Assembly (NCBI GenBank): GCA_018398815.1
Contig: CM031607.1
Location: 92,221,711 to 92,281,710, forward strand
Length of the DNA stretch: 60,000 nucleotides
Direction of reading: 5' to 3'
DNA from: Conus ventricosus
Lineage: Eukaryota > Mollusca > Gastropoda > Neogastropoda > Conidae
Positions 12,001 through 24,400 of this stretch are shown piece by piece. Both the position numbers and the translations under genes were made by a program. The first letter of the stretch is position 1. Each line of letters begins with the position of its first letter. A model generated the notes under the pieces. The model worked only from the letters and a program-made list of their open reading frames with translations, was not told where the DNA came from and made no database searches.

Positions 12001-15000
12001 TTCATTTAGTGAGCGAGGGGTGTTGCTTTAGTGAGAGAGGGGTGTTGGTTTAGTGAGAGAGAGGTGTTGGTTTAGTGAGAGAGGGGTGTTGGTTTAGTGA
12101 GTGGTGTTGGCTTGGTCAGTGTTGTTAGTTTAGTGAGAGAGCCATTGATTTAGTGAGAGAGAAGAGTGTGGTGTCGTTGTTTGAGAGAGAATGCCGTTCG
12201 ATGTGACATTGATAGAGTGGTGGAGTTTTGCCGTATTGTTCGTAAAGGCACTTGTGTGTGCCAAATCTCGTAACTCTCAACAGTTTTTGAGATTTTTTAA
12301 TTTTGCATGAATTTTTCGTAACATTCTGCGCATTATTTCTAAAATAATATTTTTGTGATGATTGTGTCTATTTCAGGTTTTCTAGGTAATACATTGCTTC
12401 AGATAACAAAAATGTTGTTTTAAATACCTTCATTCCGGGAAGAAAACCGTCGATCACAGGTGATTGGAGTTCAAGGGAAAGAACTGAAACTGAAAAGAGT
12501 TAATATAAATCTTTAATTTCTTCTCTGAATGCCTTTTCAAAACTGTAATTCTAGTTAAAAGATTATTCGTATCAGAGTATAGCAGGGTTCGTATGCCCCT
12601 TGAAGACCCTTGAAATGCCTTTAAATTTCAACTGGGTCAAAAAGGCCCTTGAAAACTGCAGAGATCCCTAGAAATACCCCTAAAAATCGTTTTTGGACCA
12701 AAAACTGACTGTAATATTTGAAGACGAGTCGGAGAACAAATGCGAACGAGACTTCGGACATCGATTTTCCCCTCTCAAATCGTTTTGCGTGTCATCTGCT
12801 TTCAAGCAAAGGGAAGCAATTCAATAGTCGGTTATCGTTTGCGCATGCGCAGTTCGACTTCCGACAAAGAGCACCATGCTCCCTCATCTTCCGGTGAAGT
12901 CCAATACTGTTGCGTCTGTCATCATGTCTAAGGGAAATTGCGCATTTGATCCGTTGTAGTTACAGAAGAAAGAATATCAAAGCTGGATCACTGAATGCAG
13001 AGACAACAAACATGTTTTTCTGTAAAGTGTGCAAAAAGACCATGATGTTCGGGCAATGGGCGAATCAGCGGTGGCAAGTTACGGAAAGGGGAAAAAATAT
13101 GTGGAATTGGAAAAAAGCGAGTAGGCCGGTCGTTAGTCTTATGGACTTTGTTCGGCAATCAGCAAATTCATCATCGGGTCAGACCCTTTCCTCGGTAAGA
13201 ATATTCCTCGATTGCGACGAACTGTCAGTGTGGGGAAACCAAAAGTAGATATCTTGATGTGACGAACTGTCGGTGTGGGGAAACCAAAAGTAGATATCTT
13301 GATGTGAGGAACTGTCGGTGTGGGGAAACCAAAAGTAGATATCTTGATGTGACGAACTGTCGGTGTGGGGAAACCAAAAGTAGATATCTTGATGTGACGA
13401 ACTATCGGTGTGGGGAAACCAAAAGTAGATATCTTGATGTGACGAACTGTCGTGTGGGGAAACCAAAAGTAGATATCTTGATGTGACGAACTATCGGTGT
13501 GGGGAAACCAAAAGTAGATATCTTGATGTGACGAACTGTCGGTGTGGGGAAACCAAAAGTAGATATCTTGATGTGACGAACTGTCGGTGTGGGGAAACCA
13601 AAAGTAGATATCTTGATGTGATGAACTATCGGTGTGGGGAAACCAAAAGTAGATATCTTGATGTGATGAACTATCGGTGTGGGGAAACCAAAAATAGATA
13701 TCTTGATGTGATGAACTATCGGTGTGGGGAAACCAAAAGTAGATATCTTGATGTGATGAACTATCGGTGTGGGGAAACCAAAAGTAGATATCTTGATGTG
13801 ATGAACTATCGGTGTGGGGAAACCAAAAGTAGATATCTTGATGTGATGAACTATCGGTGTGGGGAAACCAAAAGTAGATATCTTGATGTGATGAACTATC
13901 GGTGTGGGGAAACCAAAAGTAGATATTGTGCAACTGTTGGCATTGCTCCTTTTTTTCTGTCAGAACTGAAAAAAAGAGTGAAATCACAGACTGAATATGT
14001 CATGCTTTTTGACAAATCGTTGAATAAGGACTGAAATAGAAGCAGCTGGACATCCATGTCAGATACTGGTCCGGAAAGCAGATTGAAAGTTTTGTTTTTC
14101 TGATTTCTCAATTTGTGTATGTAGACTTCATTTTTTTAATTTTTTGTATATGATATTGAGCGTGGAAAAGGATACAGAAGTGTAATCACCTTATGGCTGG
14201 ATTACATGTGTAAGGTAATTATTCACTCTTTTTTTTTTCAATTGTACGGCTAAATTTGCCCCTTAAAAATTGAAATATCCCCTTTAGAAACCCTTGAAAA
14301 ACCCTTGAATTTTTTTCCTGTGAGGAGGTGGGAACCCTGTATAGCAAAACCAGTATATGGGTATGACAGTTACTGTCCAGATGTTCTGAACATTTTCCTG
14401 TTTGGCTTTGTTATGTTTCGCAATGGAAGGACACGCGTGCACTCCTGTTCTAAACTCAGAAAGTAACCTGTTGATGAATTGACAGTGGGACAGAGATAAG
14501 GAAAAGTCTCAAATGCACAGGCTGGTGGTAGAGAGTGGGTGGGGATTCTTTCTTCTTCACACACACACCCTTTCCCCCATGATTTGAAGAGCGGTTTGCC
14601 TGCAGACCTGTCAGAAATACGCAGAATGTGCACTGTACAAGGTGTACAATGACACACTGTGTGTGTGTGTTCTGCTTTTCCAGTGCAAGACGTGCTAGTT
14701 GTGGATCACGGGGTCCGTTTGGAACTTTGTGGATGATGAAGAAAACTGAAGTTTAGATCAGGACAGTGTAGGCTCAGGTTTTTACTGCTCTTCATATGTG
14801 GAAGTGAAGTTCACCAAGACTTTTAAATGGTCTCACTCTGGGAGAAAGGGAATGGTCAGAAACCGTGCGCATCAGCCACAGATTGACAGAGCAGACCTTA
14901 GACTTTTTTCCCACTCTCAGATCTAGTCCTTGAGCAACAAGATTTCTCTTTGAAAAAGTGTTTGATCTGTTGGGTTGTGTGTAGCATTCTAGGAATGATC

Positions 15001-15341
15001 AACATTGGGCTGTGTTGCTTTTTAAGCGAAGGAACGTATCTAAATAGTTTCTTATAAAAAAAAAAATTCCAGGCATCTTTAATTTTACCAGTTCATTCTC
15101 ACAACACTGAATATCTAGATCCCATGCCATGCCCTTGGAATTTTTCGAAAGTTAATTTTTCAATAAATACAGTGATTTTGCATGTTTAGATTCTGCAGTT
15201 TTTTTTCTTGTTTATTGTTGGTTTTGTTTTTTTTTCATAAATTCAAAATGGAAAGGTATATACCTACAATTTTATATATTGTGTGATGTATTTTCATGCA
15301 CAGTGTCTGTTTTATAATCGCTAAACGGTCGTATCCAAATT

Positions 15342-15387
<46 letters not shown>

Positions 15388-16782
15388 ATGATTAGCACCA
15401 AAAAGTCCAAACGGGTAACAATTGAAGTTTGTTATACAGATTCCCTAAATGTCCTGTTATTTTCTTTTTGTTTTATAGATTTCCTAAATGTCCGGTTATT
15501 TTCTGTTTTATAGATTTCCTAAATGTCCTGTTATTTTCTGTTTGTTTTATAGATTTCCTAAATGTCCTGTTATTTTCTGTTTGTTGTACAGATTCCCTAA
15601 ATGTCCTGTTATTTTCTGTTTGTTGTACAGATTCCCTAAATGTCCTGTTATTTTCCTTTGAGCTTGGAGATGTGTGGTAAGCTTCAGAATATTCAGGTGA
15701 ACCGTTGCTCATGGTGTGTGTTGTGGGTGCAGGGGGAGAGGACGCCTGACATGGGGCTGCCGGTGGATGTGGTGGTGGTGGAGACCACCCCACCCACAGC
15801 CTTGGAGCCGGTCATCTACAAGTACGTCTCCCTGTCCGCCAAGCTACAGTACAGAGGCCTGGCCATGCCCGTGAAAAAGTCAGTGATTACAGCCCCCCCC
15901 CCCCCTCCCCCCCTCCCCGGTGGCTTTTGTGGTTTGGTTTTCTTCTTCCTGTGGGAAAATTTCAGTGGAGAGGGATAGAGAGCAGGGTTTGTACACTCCT
16001 TGAAACTCCTTGAATTCTGACAGTGAATTTCAAGACCTTGAAAACGTTTGAAAATCAATAAAATGTGGTTCTGTTGACCAAACCTCCTTGGAAACCTTTG
16101 AAAATCAAGCCATCAGCTCCAAAATTTTTAATGTGGCAAAAAGAAATGGCAGTTTGATTTTTTCTGTGTTGAGGCAAATGAAAAATTATTTAAAAACAAA
16201 TTTTTACATTGTCGCGATCCTGGGTTGCCGTCTGCTATTACCAAAGGAGGTAATTTGTAACTTCATCAATTTTGATCAAATTGTCTTCTTTGGCATTAAC
16301 GCTCGCGACAACGTTTGTAAGGAAAACTTTTTTTAGTTTTTTTTAGTTTTTTTTGAAAACTTTTTTCCCTCCAACCAGTCTCTTACACACCATGCATAGT
16401 CTGTATGTTCTCATACAAATGGACATATTTTTGCTGATTTTAGAGTTTTGGCATTTAATACAAAGAGTCTGAGTTTAACAATGTTAATGTTCTAATGTGT
16501 GGTGTACTGGCACACTCACTCTGATAAAAACTGAAAAAAAGAAATGGCAATTTGATTTGTGTTCAGGTTGATGAAAAAATTATTTAAAAACAAAGTTTTT
16601 GTTGTTTTTCTTTGTACAAAAAAATTGTTTTTAAATAATTTTTTTTCGTCAACCTTAACACAGAAAAATCAAACTGCCATTTCTGTTTTCAATTTTTACG
16701 CAAGTATTGTAGCCTTGAAATAGAAAAGGCACTCCTTGAAAACTCCTTGAATTTTGTTCTTGGGAGTCTATAGGAACCCTGG

Positions 16783-16824
<42 letters not shown>

Positions 16825-19800
16825 GGTGTTCGAGTGTAGAGTGTATAGTGTGTGTGTGCAGGCAAATAGTTAGCAAATATCTGCAAGGGTGAAGTTGCAT
16901 CATAAGGATATATCTCATATGTGAAGCGATCATCCATCTCAACATGGGTGATAAGGAGAAACCAGCTTGAAGAATCCCCATCCTTGTTCCTAACATGAGG
17001 CTAGGGTTAACTGTCACAAAGTTGGGGCGTGTTCACTCATGAGATTGGTTCTTGTTTGTACACTGACAGCTGGTCAGTCAGAAACTTGAAGGCTAAAGCT
17101 GCTGACACACAAGCCTTTTTGTCCGTACAGTTGAGACGAAACGTTTGATCCTGTGCGGTCCGACCAGTCAGTGTCGAACAGACGGAGTGCTTCACGATAG
17201 TTTTAAAACCTTCGAGTTTGATCCCACAAAGGACTGTACAATTGAATACGAAGCTTTTTCTCGAATATTTAGATTCTTATAATTTTATGAGTTGACATTC
17301 CAAAGCACATCATGGCTTTGGTACAATTTAATCAAATGTTTCATCTCCGAATCGGACAGTCTGACCGCCTTGCTGGATGACGCCATTTTTCCTTGTGTCA
17401 CGGGTGTTGGCTCAATGCTGAGCGTTGATTGTTTGGAGGATACTAACTGTCCGTTTCAAATAGATCACGGTGTACCTCGAACGATCGGGTTTAACTGGAT
17501 GCCGAAGTCCTTTTGAGATGTACGTTTACTATGACAGACGCTACGTTTGGGATCGGGTTCGACCGGTACTTCCGAAGCGTACAGGCGGGGAGGGAGGCTC
17601 GTGTGTCAGCCGCCATTACCAATTTCATGGAGTGTTTGCTTCTTCTCTGGGATGGTGAAGTTTACTCTGAATTGAGTGTTTGCTTCTTCTCTGGGATGGT
17701 GAAGTTTACTCTGAATTGAGTGTTTGCTTCTTCTCTGGGATGGTGAAGTTTACTCTGAATTGAGTGTTTGCTTCTTCTCTGGGATGGTGAAGTTTACTCT
17801 GAATTGAGTGTTTGCTTCTTCTCTGGGATGGTGAAGTTTACTCTGAATTCACCGACACATCTGTAATGTCACGTTGAGCAGCATGAAAATCAGCAAGAGA
17901 GTTTGTGGTATGGGGATCTCATGATTCATGCAATCAGTAATTTCCCTCGTCAGAGTTCATTCAGACTCACCAGATAGAAACGATCACGTACATGGAAAAG
18001 AAGTGTTCTGATTGGTATTAGCTGGAGTTCATTAGTACTTGTGTTCACTGTGTTTTTTACCTGTAAAGTCTCAACAATTAATGGGTTATGTAAGATTCCT
18101 CCCCTCTAGTTTTCATGCACACAGACACACACACAGAAACACACACACACAGAAAAGAAAAAAAACATGTTAATTTCTATGAAACATTACAGGGAGAAGC
18201 CTGCACCATCAGTCCCCAACGACCCCATCGTCCCCGTCGTCGTGCCGATGTTCAAGACCAAGCCCACACCCACCTACACCAGTCCCGAGTCCTCAGAGGA
18301 GGAGGAGAAGAAGAAAAGCCAAACGCCGTCAGACGAGAGTCCATGCCAGACCGATTCCTCATTCGTCATCATCGAGCCCGAACTGGAGGTGGCCCCCCAT
18401 CCTCCTCCCCCCTCTGCCCAGTTTCAGGTGGTCCCTGTCCACGTGGACCCCTTTGGCCTCATCTACGCACAGGCCGTGGTGGAAGGTAAACAACCTTGAC
18501 CCCTGTGGTTAGCGCACAGTACAGTGCGGACGCCTCACGCTTTGAGTTGTTCATGGGAGGGTGTGTGTGTTGAAGTGGCAGGTGAATGGTGATGAAGCGA
18601 GTGGAATCATGTTGTCATCGTGTCAGACAGGTGTGTCAGAAAGGTCTGTCAGACAGGTGTGTCTGTAGCTCCTTTCCACCGACAGCAGTGACAGCCCTGG
18701 TATGGCCCTGTGCGGTCGGCTGGGCTATAAGCGACATTATCGATCGATCTATCTGCAGCAGTTGTTTTTTTTCCCCTACCTCCAGCCTCTGAGCTGAGAG
18801 CCACAAGAGCTTCTCAGGCCCCTGATCTGTGCCGTCTCAAGTGTGCTGGCTACTTTGACCAGGGTTCGTACAGAGTCCTGGAAGTCTGGAAAAAGTATGG
18901 AAAAATGAAAACACCATTTCCAGGGCTGGAAAAGTCTTGGAATTTTGTAATTTGTGGCCATGGGTCTGGAAAAGTCCTGGAATTTTGTAAAAGATGTGGA
19001 AACTTTTTCATGATGTCGAATTTTGCTTTGAAGTTTCTTTACAAAAACATTGAAATAGGAATAAAAACAGAAAGTAAATCACGCACAATGATCGCTGTTT
19101 TCAGATTTCCTCTGGCCGGAGGTTTAGCAGACGATTACCAAGGGAGGTAATTTGTAACCATCAATTTTGATCAAATTACCTCCCTTGGTATTAACGCTCG
19201 CGACGACGTTTGTAAACTTTTTTTTTTTAACTAGGTTTTTTTTTTTAATAACTTTTTTTCTCCAACCAGTCACTTACACACCATGCATAGTCTGTATGTT
19301 CTCTTACAAATGGACATATTTTTGCTGATTTTAGTGTTTTGGCATTTAATACACAGAGTCTGAGTTTGTTAATGTTCTAATGTGTGGTGTACTGGCACAC
19401 TCACCCTGATAAAAACTGGAAAAAAAGAAATGGCAGTTTGACTTTTCTCTGGTCAGGTTGATGAAAAAAATATTTTAAAACAAAGTTTATTTTCTTTATA
19501 CAAAAAAAAATTGTAATTATTTTTTCATCAACCTTAACACAGGAAAATCAAACTGCCGTTTCTGTTTTCAATTTTTACGCAAGTATTGTAACCTTGAAAT
19601 AGAAAAGGCACTCCTTGAAAACTCCTTGAATTTTGTTCTTGGAAGTCTGTAGGAATCCTGTATACACACACACACACACACACACACTGTCTCTAACGCA
19701 CTCGCTCTCTCTCTCTCTCTTATCCAAAAAATTATGTCAAAATTTAAATACGGAATTTAATAGAGAGCACATTGGCTTGTAAGTACTCAGCCATGTTGAA

Positions 19801-20022
19801 CATCCAAATTAAAATGAAAGGACAGTTGAGAGGCCGCAAGGCCTAGTGTCCTAATTACCTGACCTGACCTGACCATATCTCTCTCACACACACACTCCCA
19901 CAAACACACACACACACACACTGTCTCTCACACACCTACACCCACACATGCGCGCGCGCACTCACACTCACACTTACACACACACCGTCTCTTTCTCTCT
20001 CTCACATACATAGACACATACA

Positions 20023-20068
<46 letters not shown>

Positions 20069-21383
20069 CTGTCTCCGTGTCTCTGACTTTTTCACGCATG
20101 TGCGCGCACACGCGCACACACACCTCTAAATTTTTTGGTAAGTATTGAATGCCCTGCTATCATTAAAGCAGTTCTTTTCTGGTGTGCTTAGCATGGTAAT
20201 CACATACAGAGGTGCACGCACACACACATTCTGGGGTCTGGAAAAATTATGAAAAGCCCTGGAAAAAGTATGGAATTTTGTTTGGTCACATCTGTATGAA
20301 CCCTGTTTGACGTTGCCATCTGTTTATATATTGTTTATTTCTAATGATTTGCTCTTTAGTTAATGACTGTGTAATTGTACATAGTTGGGCTGAAAAATAG
20401 ATTTTCTGTGAAGTGATGACAGTTGTTTAACTGTTAACAAAAGCAACAAACAAAAAAAAGAAGTGAAAAATGAAAGCAAACATTACATGAAGGTGAAAAA
20501 TGAAAGCAAACATTACATGAAAGTGAAAAATGAAAGCAAACATTACATGAAAGTGAAAAATGAAAGCAAACATTACATGAAAGTGAAAAATGAAAGTAAA
20601 CATTACATGAAAGCAAACATTACATGAAAGTGAAAATTTGGTACAAGAAATATTGTCCAGTTACCATTTTCTTTGTTAGGGCGTGATATTTGTTGATAAA
20701 TTGCAACAACAAAGAAATCATTTTCCTTTAATTAGCACAGCAGCAGTTTTTAACAGGATCAAATAAATACAAAAGCTGTATTGATTTTATGAACTGAGTT
20801 GGTTACCAAAAATCCCATGTTTGTTGAAGCGTAAATCATATTTGGTGTATTATTTCAGCATCAAGTGTAGTCATCTAAAGTGTGTGATGAGTATGTATCT
20901 CATGCTATTCATTTTAATTTATGATATGACACCCATGTACTATACATTACATGTTTTCAAAAGCTGGGGGGATTACTTGGCTGTGCCATTCCCAGTGCCT
21001 GTGGTAAGCTATGCCCTGGGAGTAGTTCTCAAAGAATATGGATTAAAAAGAAGGAATTATAACAGTGGAGAAGGTCCTCTGTTCCACAGATTACTCTTGT
21101 AGGGGCGTAATGCACATCACAGCTGTCACTGCTTGAAAGTGAGGTCTACCCGTGTGCTGGCCTTGTTTAAGGTGGAAAAGTGCGTCCTCGTTTTCATCTC
21201 CGTTTTGCCATTTTCTGCAGCACTGTTTCATAAAAGTGTGTGCCACTTTTTTGGTTACTTTATGAAAGGGATGTTTTCATTTTTGAATGGTACAACAAAA
21301 TACATAGTGTGGATTTTTGAAATAGATCTTTCAGGGCTTAAAATGTTCTGCGTCTGGGTGGAACTCCGGCGATTTCGGTTTGT

Positions 21384-21419
<36 letters not shown>

Positions 21420-24400
21420 CGAAAGGAGCAAGGCATCTGTGATCGGCTTGCAAGCGTTCATAGCAATGGCTCACAAGTTATGGCCCCTGATTTTTCTTGG
21501 AAGAAGTCTCCGGTCAGACTTCTTGGAAAAAACAAAATAGCGGCGCGCATAGACATTGCTCAAGTGGGTCAGACTTTTGACGACTCTTCAGTTGAAAAGA
21601 AGAGAAAATGGGAGTGGACGCTTCAGAAAGTTGACGAAGAAGTCGTTGGGGGCTTTCTAAGCAAAGTCACTGCACCAGATTTAGCTCGGTGCAAACTGTG
21701 CTAAGGGAAGTGTGCTACGGTTGTTGCAGGAAGAAAGCTCTTGAGGATCACATTCGTTCAGCGAAGTACATGTCAAATGTCAAGGCGCTGAGTGGAACTA
21801 CAACTCTGCCATGTTATGTTTTTAACCTCTTGTCCCCTTTTCCCAAATATATCTACCTGTAATAATTATGTGTTTACAGCCATTTTTATGCACTAAATAA
21901 CTCTTGAAATTATGTCCAGAAAGCGCGAAATGGCATAGATTTACACTCGGTTTAAACCTCCCCGAAGATGGAGTATGGCTGCCTTAATGGCGGGATAAAA
22001 AAGGGTCATACACACAAAACTCCACTGCCTGGCTATACAGGGAGTGTCCGCAGGAGTATCAGCCTGCGTACGCAGAAAGAAAAGAAAAACTCGGTTTAAA
22101 AAAATTTTTCCCGGACCCCCCCCCCCAAGTTAGTGTTCTTTTCATCCTCCTGTTTTAAGCCCTGATCTTTAAAAAGGAAAAAAAAGTGAAAGAGAAAGTA
22201 ATGGGTAAGAGTGAGTGGTGGGGTGGGGGGGAGGGGAAGAGAGGCTATCGAGTGACCTGGAAAATAAAACGAATGTTTCTGGAGGAAGGTGATTGTGGAT
22301 TGCGTTACAGCGGAGAAGTGTGAGCGATGATAGACGCCCTGCAGAAGCACTGTCAGGAGGAGGCTCCAGAGGGCGTGCTGGACGTGAAGGAAGGTCAGAC
22401 CTGCGCGGCCTTCTGCCCGGCCTACGCTCTGTGGCTGCGGGCCATGGTGCTGAAGGTGGACAGAAAGGAGGTCCAGGTGAGGAACATCATGGGTTAGAAC
22501 GGTGGAGTGTGTGTGTGTGTGGTGTAAGATGTTGCGGTGTGTTTTGCTGACCTGTTGACACAAACGATTTCACCGCATTTTGTACACATGTTTGGCGAAA
22601 ATGCGATGAATGCGACGAACCGGAAAGAATATGTTGAAAAAAATCTCAAGATGAAGTTTTTGAGTGGTAGTGGCATTTGCGGTGTATAGCTGATTTGTTT
22701 GAGTGCTATAACCAAAAAGTGACAACTCGCACATCGGGCGCGCAAACTTGCGTCTGGATGACGTTGGAACAGCAGGAGGGACCTCCTGCTTTTACAAAAA
22801 TTCACAAATTTGGTAGATATGTACACACATTTTAGGAGAATAGGGTGATTTCAGTGGAGAAATACACCAACAGCTGTTTAGGGTAAATAGGTGTGGTTAT
22901 GTATAGCAATGGGATGTTGAAGCTATCCACTTCAAATTTTTTTGTGTTTAATGTATCAAGTCTTGTAATTCTGATAAAATTTTTCACGTACACCTGTTCT
23001 CTCTTGTTGAATGCTGCAGGGGATGGCTGTTGCTTCTCTTAGCTTACCTGTGCCTTCATTGATGTTAGAAGGTATGGACAGGTGTTTGGTGTGTACATTT
23101 GATTGTTTGATTGTCGACATTCAGGTACTGCTTCTGTGGCTCAAAGCTTTAAAGAGGTTGTTGTTGTGTTGTGGCGACAGGTGAAATACATTGATTATGG
23201 TGACACGGATCAGGTCCCCATGGCCAACCTGAGACTCATCACCCCAGAGCTGTGCGCCCAACACCAGCTGGTGTATGAAATGAGGCTGTACGATGTCGAC
23301 GAGGTGAGTGTCTGCCCCCCCCCCCTCCCCCTTGATGGAACAGCCAATCTGTGCTGTCTTCACTTTGCAGCACCATCCTTTCGTCCTTCAGAGAAAATCT
23401 GTTATCTTTTAGGAACCAGATTTTGTTGGTTTTCACCAAAGAATTCTTTTCTTTTTTTCCCCTCAATACAATTTGCAGTATTCTGATGACAGCTTGAAAC
23501 AGTTCGAAGAGTGTGTTTATGTGGAACAATGCTGTTGTTTGTCTTGCCTTTGCTCATGTTAGACATGATTGTCAGACAATGGCAATGGGCTTTTTACTGT
23601 CTGTCCCAGTCAACCGTGGCCACATTTCTTGAATTTACTTATCGTTGGTGGATTTCTTTATTCACTCAACTTGGGTGGATAGTTATGTGTCCAGTTTAGG
23701 TGAATACCATGTTCAGAGACATAGCGCTGAGTGTATTGAGAAATTGTGTGATTACATTCCTGTCTGTCTTTGATGGGGAAAAAGGTTAAGCAAGACTGAA
23801 CATTTTGATTTTCTTTTCTTAAAAACGCTGTTGTGTTTGGATAAGTATAATTAGATTGTCTAATCATAGGCAAATTTTGCTGTCAGCGAGTGGTGCCAGA
23901 TCTTTCTTCGCATTTGACATCTTACTGTTTTTCTCAGCTGTCACACGCTTTTCAAGTCTGTACAGTTTTCTGTCTTTCCCCATCTGTTTATGCCGACAGT
24001 TTTTTTTTTTTTACTTTACACTTGCAGGCTTCCGGTGATGGAACCTGGCCCGAGGAATACAATAAATTCCTGAACAGCCATGCCATCAATAAGTTCTTCA
24101 GAGCTTGCATTCAGGTACAGCAGGAAAGTGTGTGTATGTGTGTGCTTTAATAGATCTGCTAGGTAGCAGATTGAGGTACCGTTATGATGAGGTACTGGTA
24201 TAATACGATAGATTTGTGGGATGCAGTGTGTGGCTGTAATATACAGCTAGAGCTCTAATGTTTTCTGATGAGTGAATATGTGGAGGGAAAAAAAAGAGGG
24301 GGAATGGGAAATTGGTGTGTTGGAAATCTGAGAATCCCTAGAAAAGAAGCACTCGGTGGTTGTGTGTCACTTTTGAATGGGCAACAAGAAGGATATGTCG

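Larger units (their letters stand above)
12583..14339 (+). mobile_element. DNA transposon with CAGGGTTC ends (copy 3), containing a 45-bp minisatellite
   Basis: It starts CAGGGTTCGTATGCCCCTTG and ends 'gggaaccctg', flanked by TATAG at 12,578-12,582 and 14,340-14,344. Subterminal 'cccttgaa' repeats mark both ends. Inside are a zinc-finger-like coding remnant (about 12,900-13,130) and a 45-bp tandem array (13,214-13,927). It shares termini with the elements at 1428, 15,983 and 18,860, but its interior differs. It is non-autonomous as it stands. Confidence 0.75.
20636..22310 (+). other. Tudor intron 10-11, right part: A31 tract, transposase-like fragment, SINE
   Basis: From 20,636 to 21,350 nothing is recognised. 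A run of 31 A's lies at 21,387-21,417. At about 21,480-21,780 there is a transposase-like fragment ([28 protein letters not shown], then H and H further on). At 21,957-22,085 lies a SINE-like block. Poly-C and G-rich runs follow before exon 11. Confidence 0.6.

Noticed and set aside
13139..14034. Long 15-residue repeat proteins on both strands
   Set aside because: Both arise from the same 45-bp minisatellite; open on both strands simply because the unit is a multiple of three without stops.
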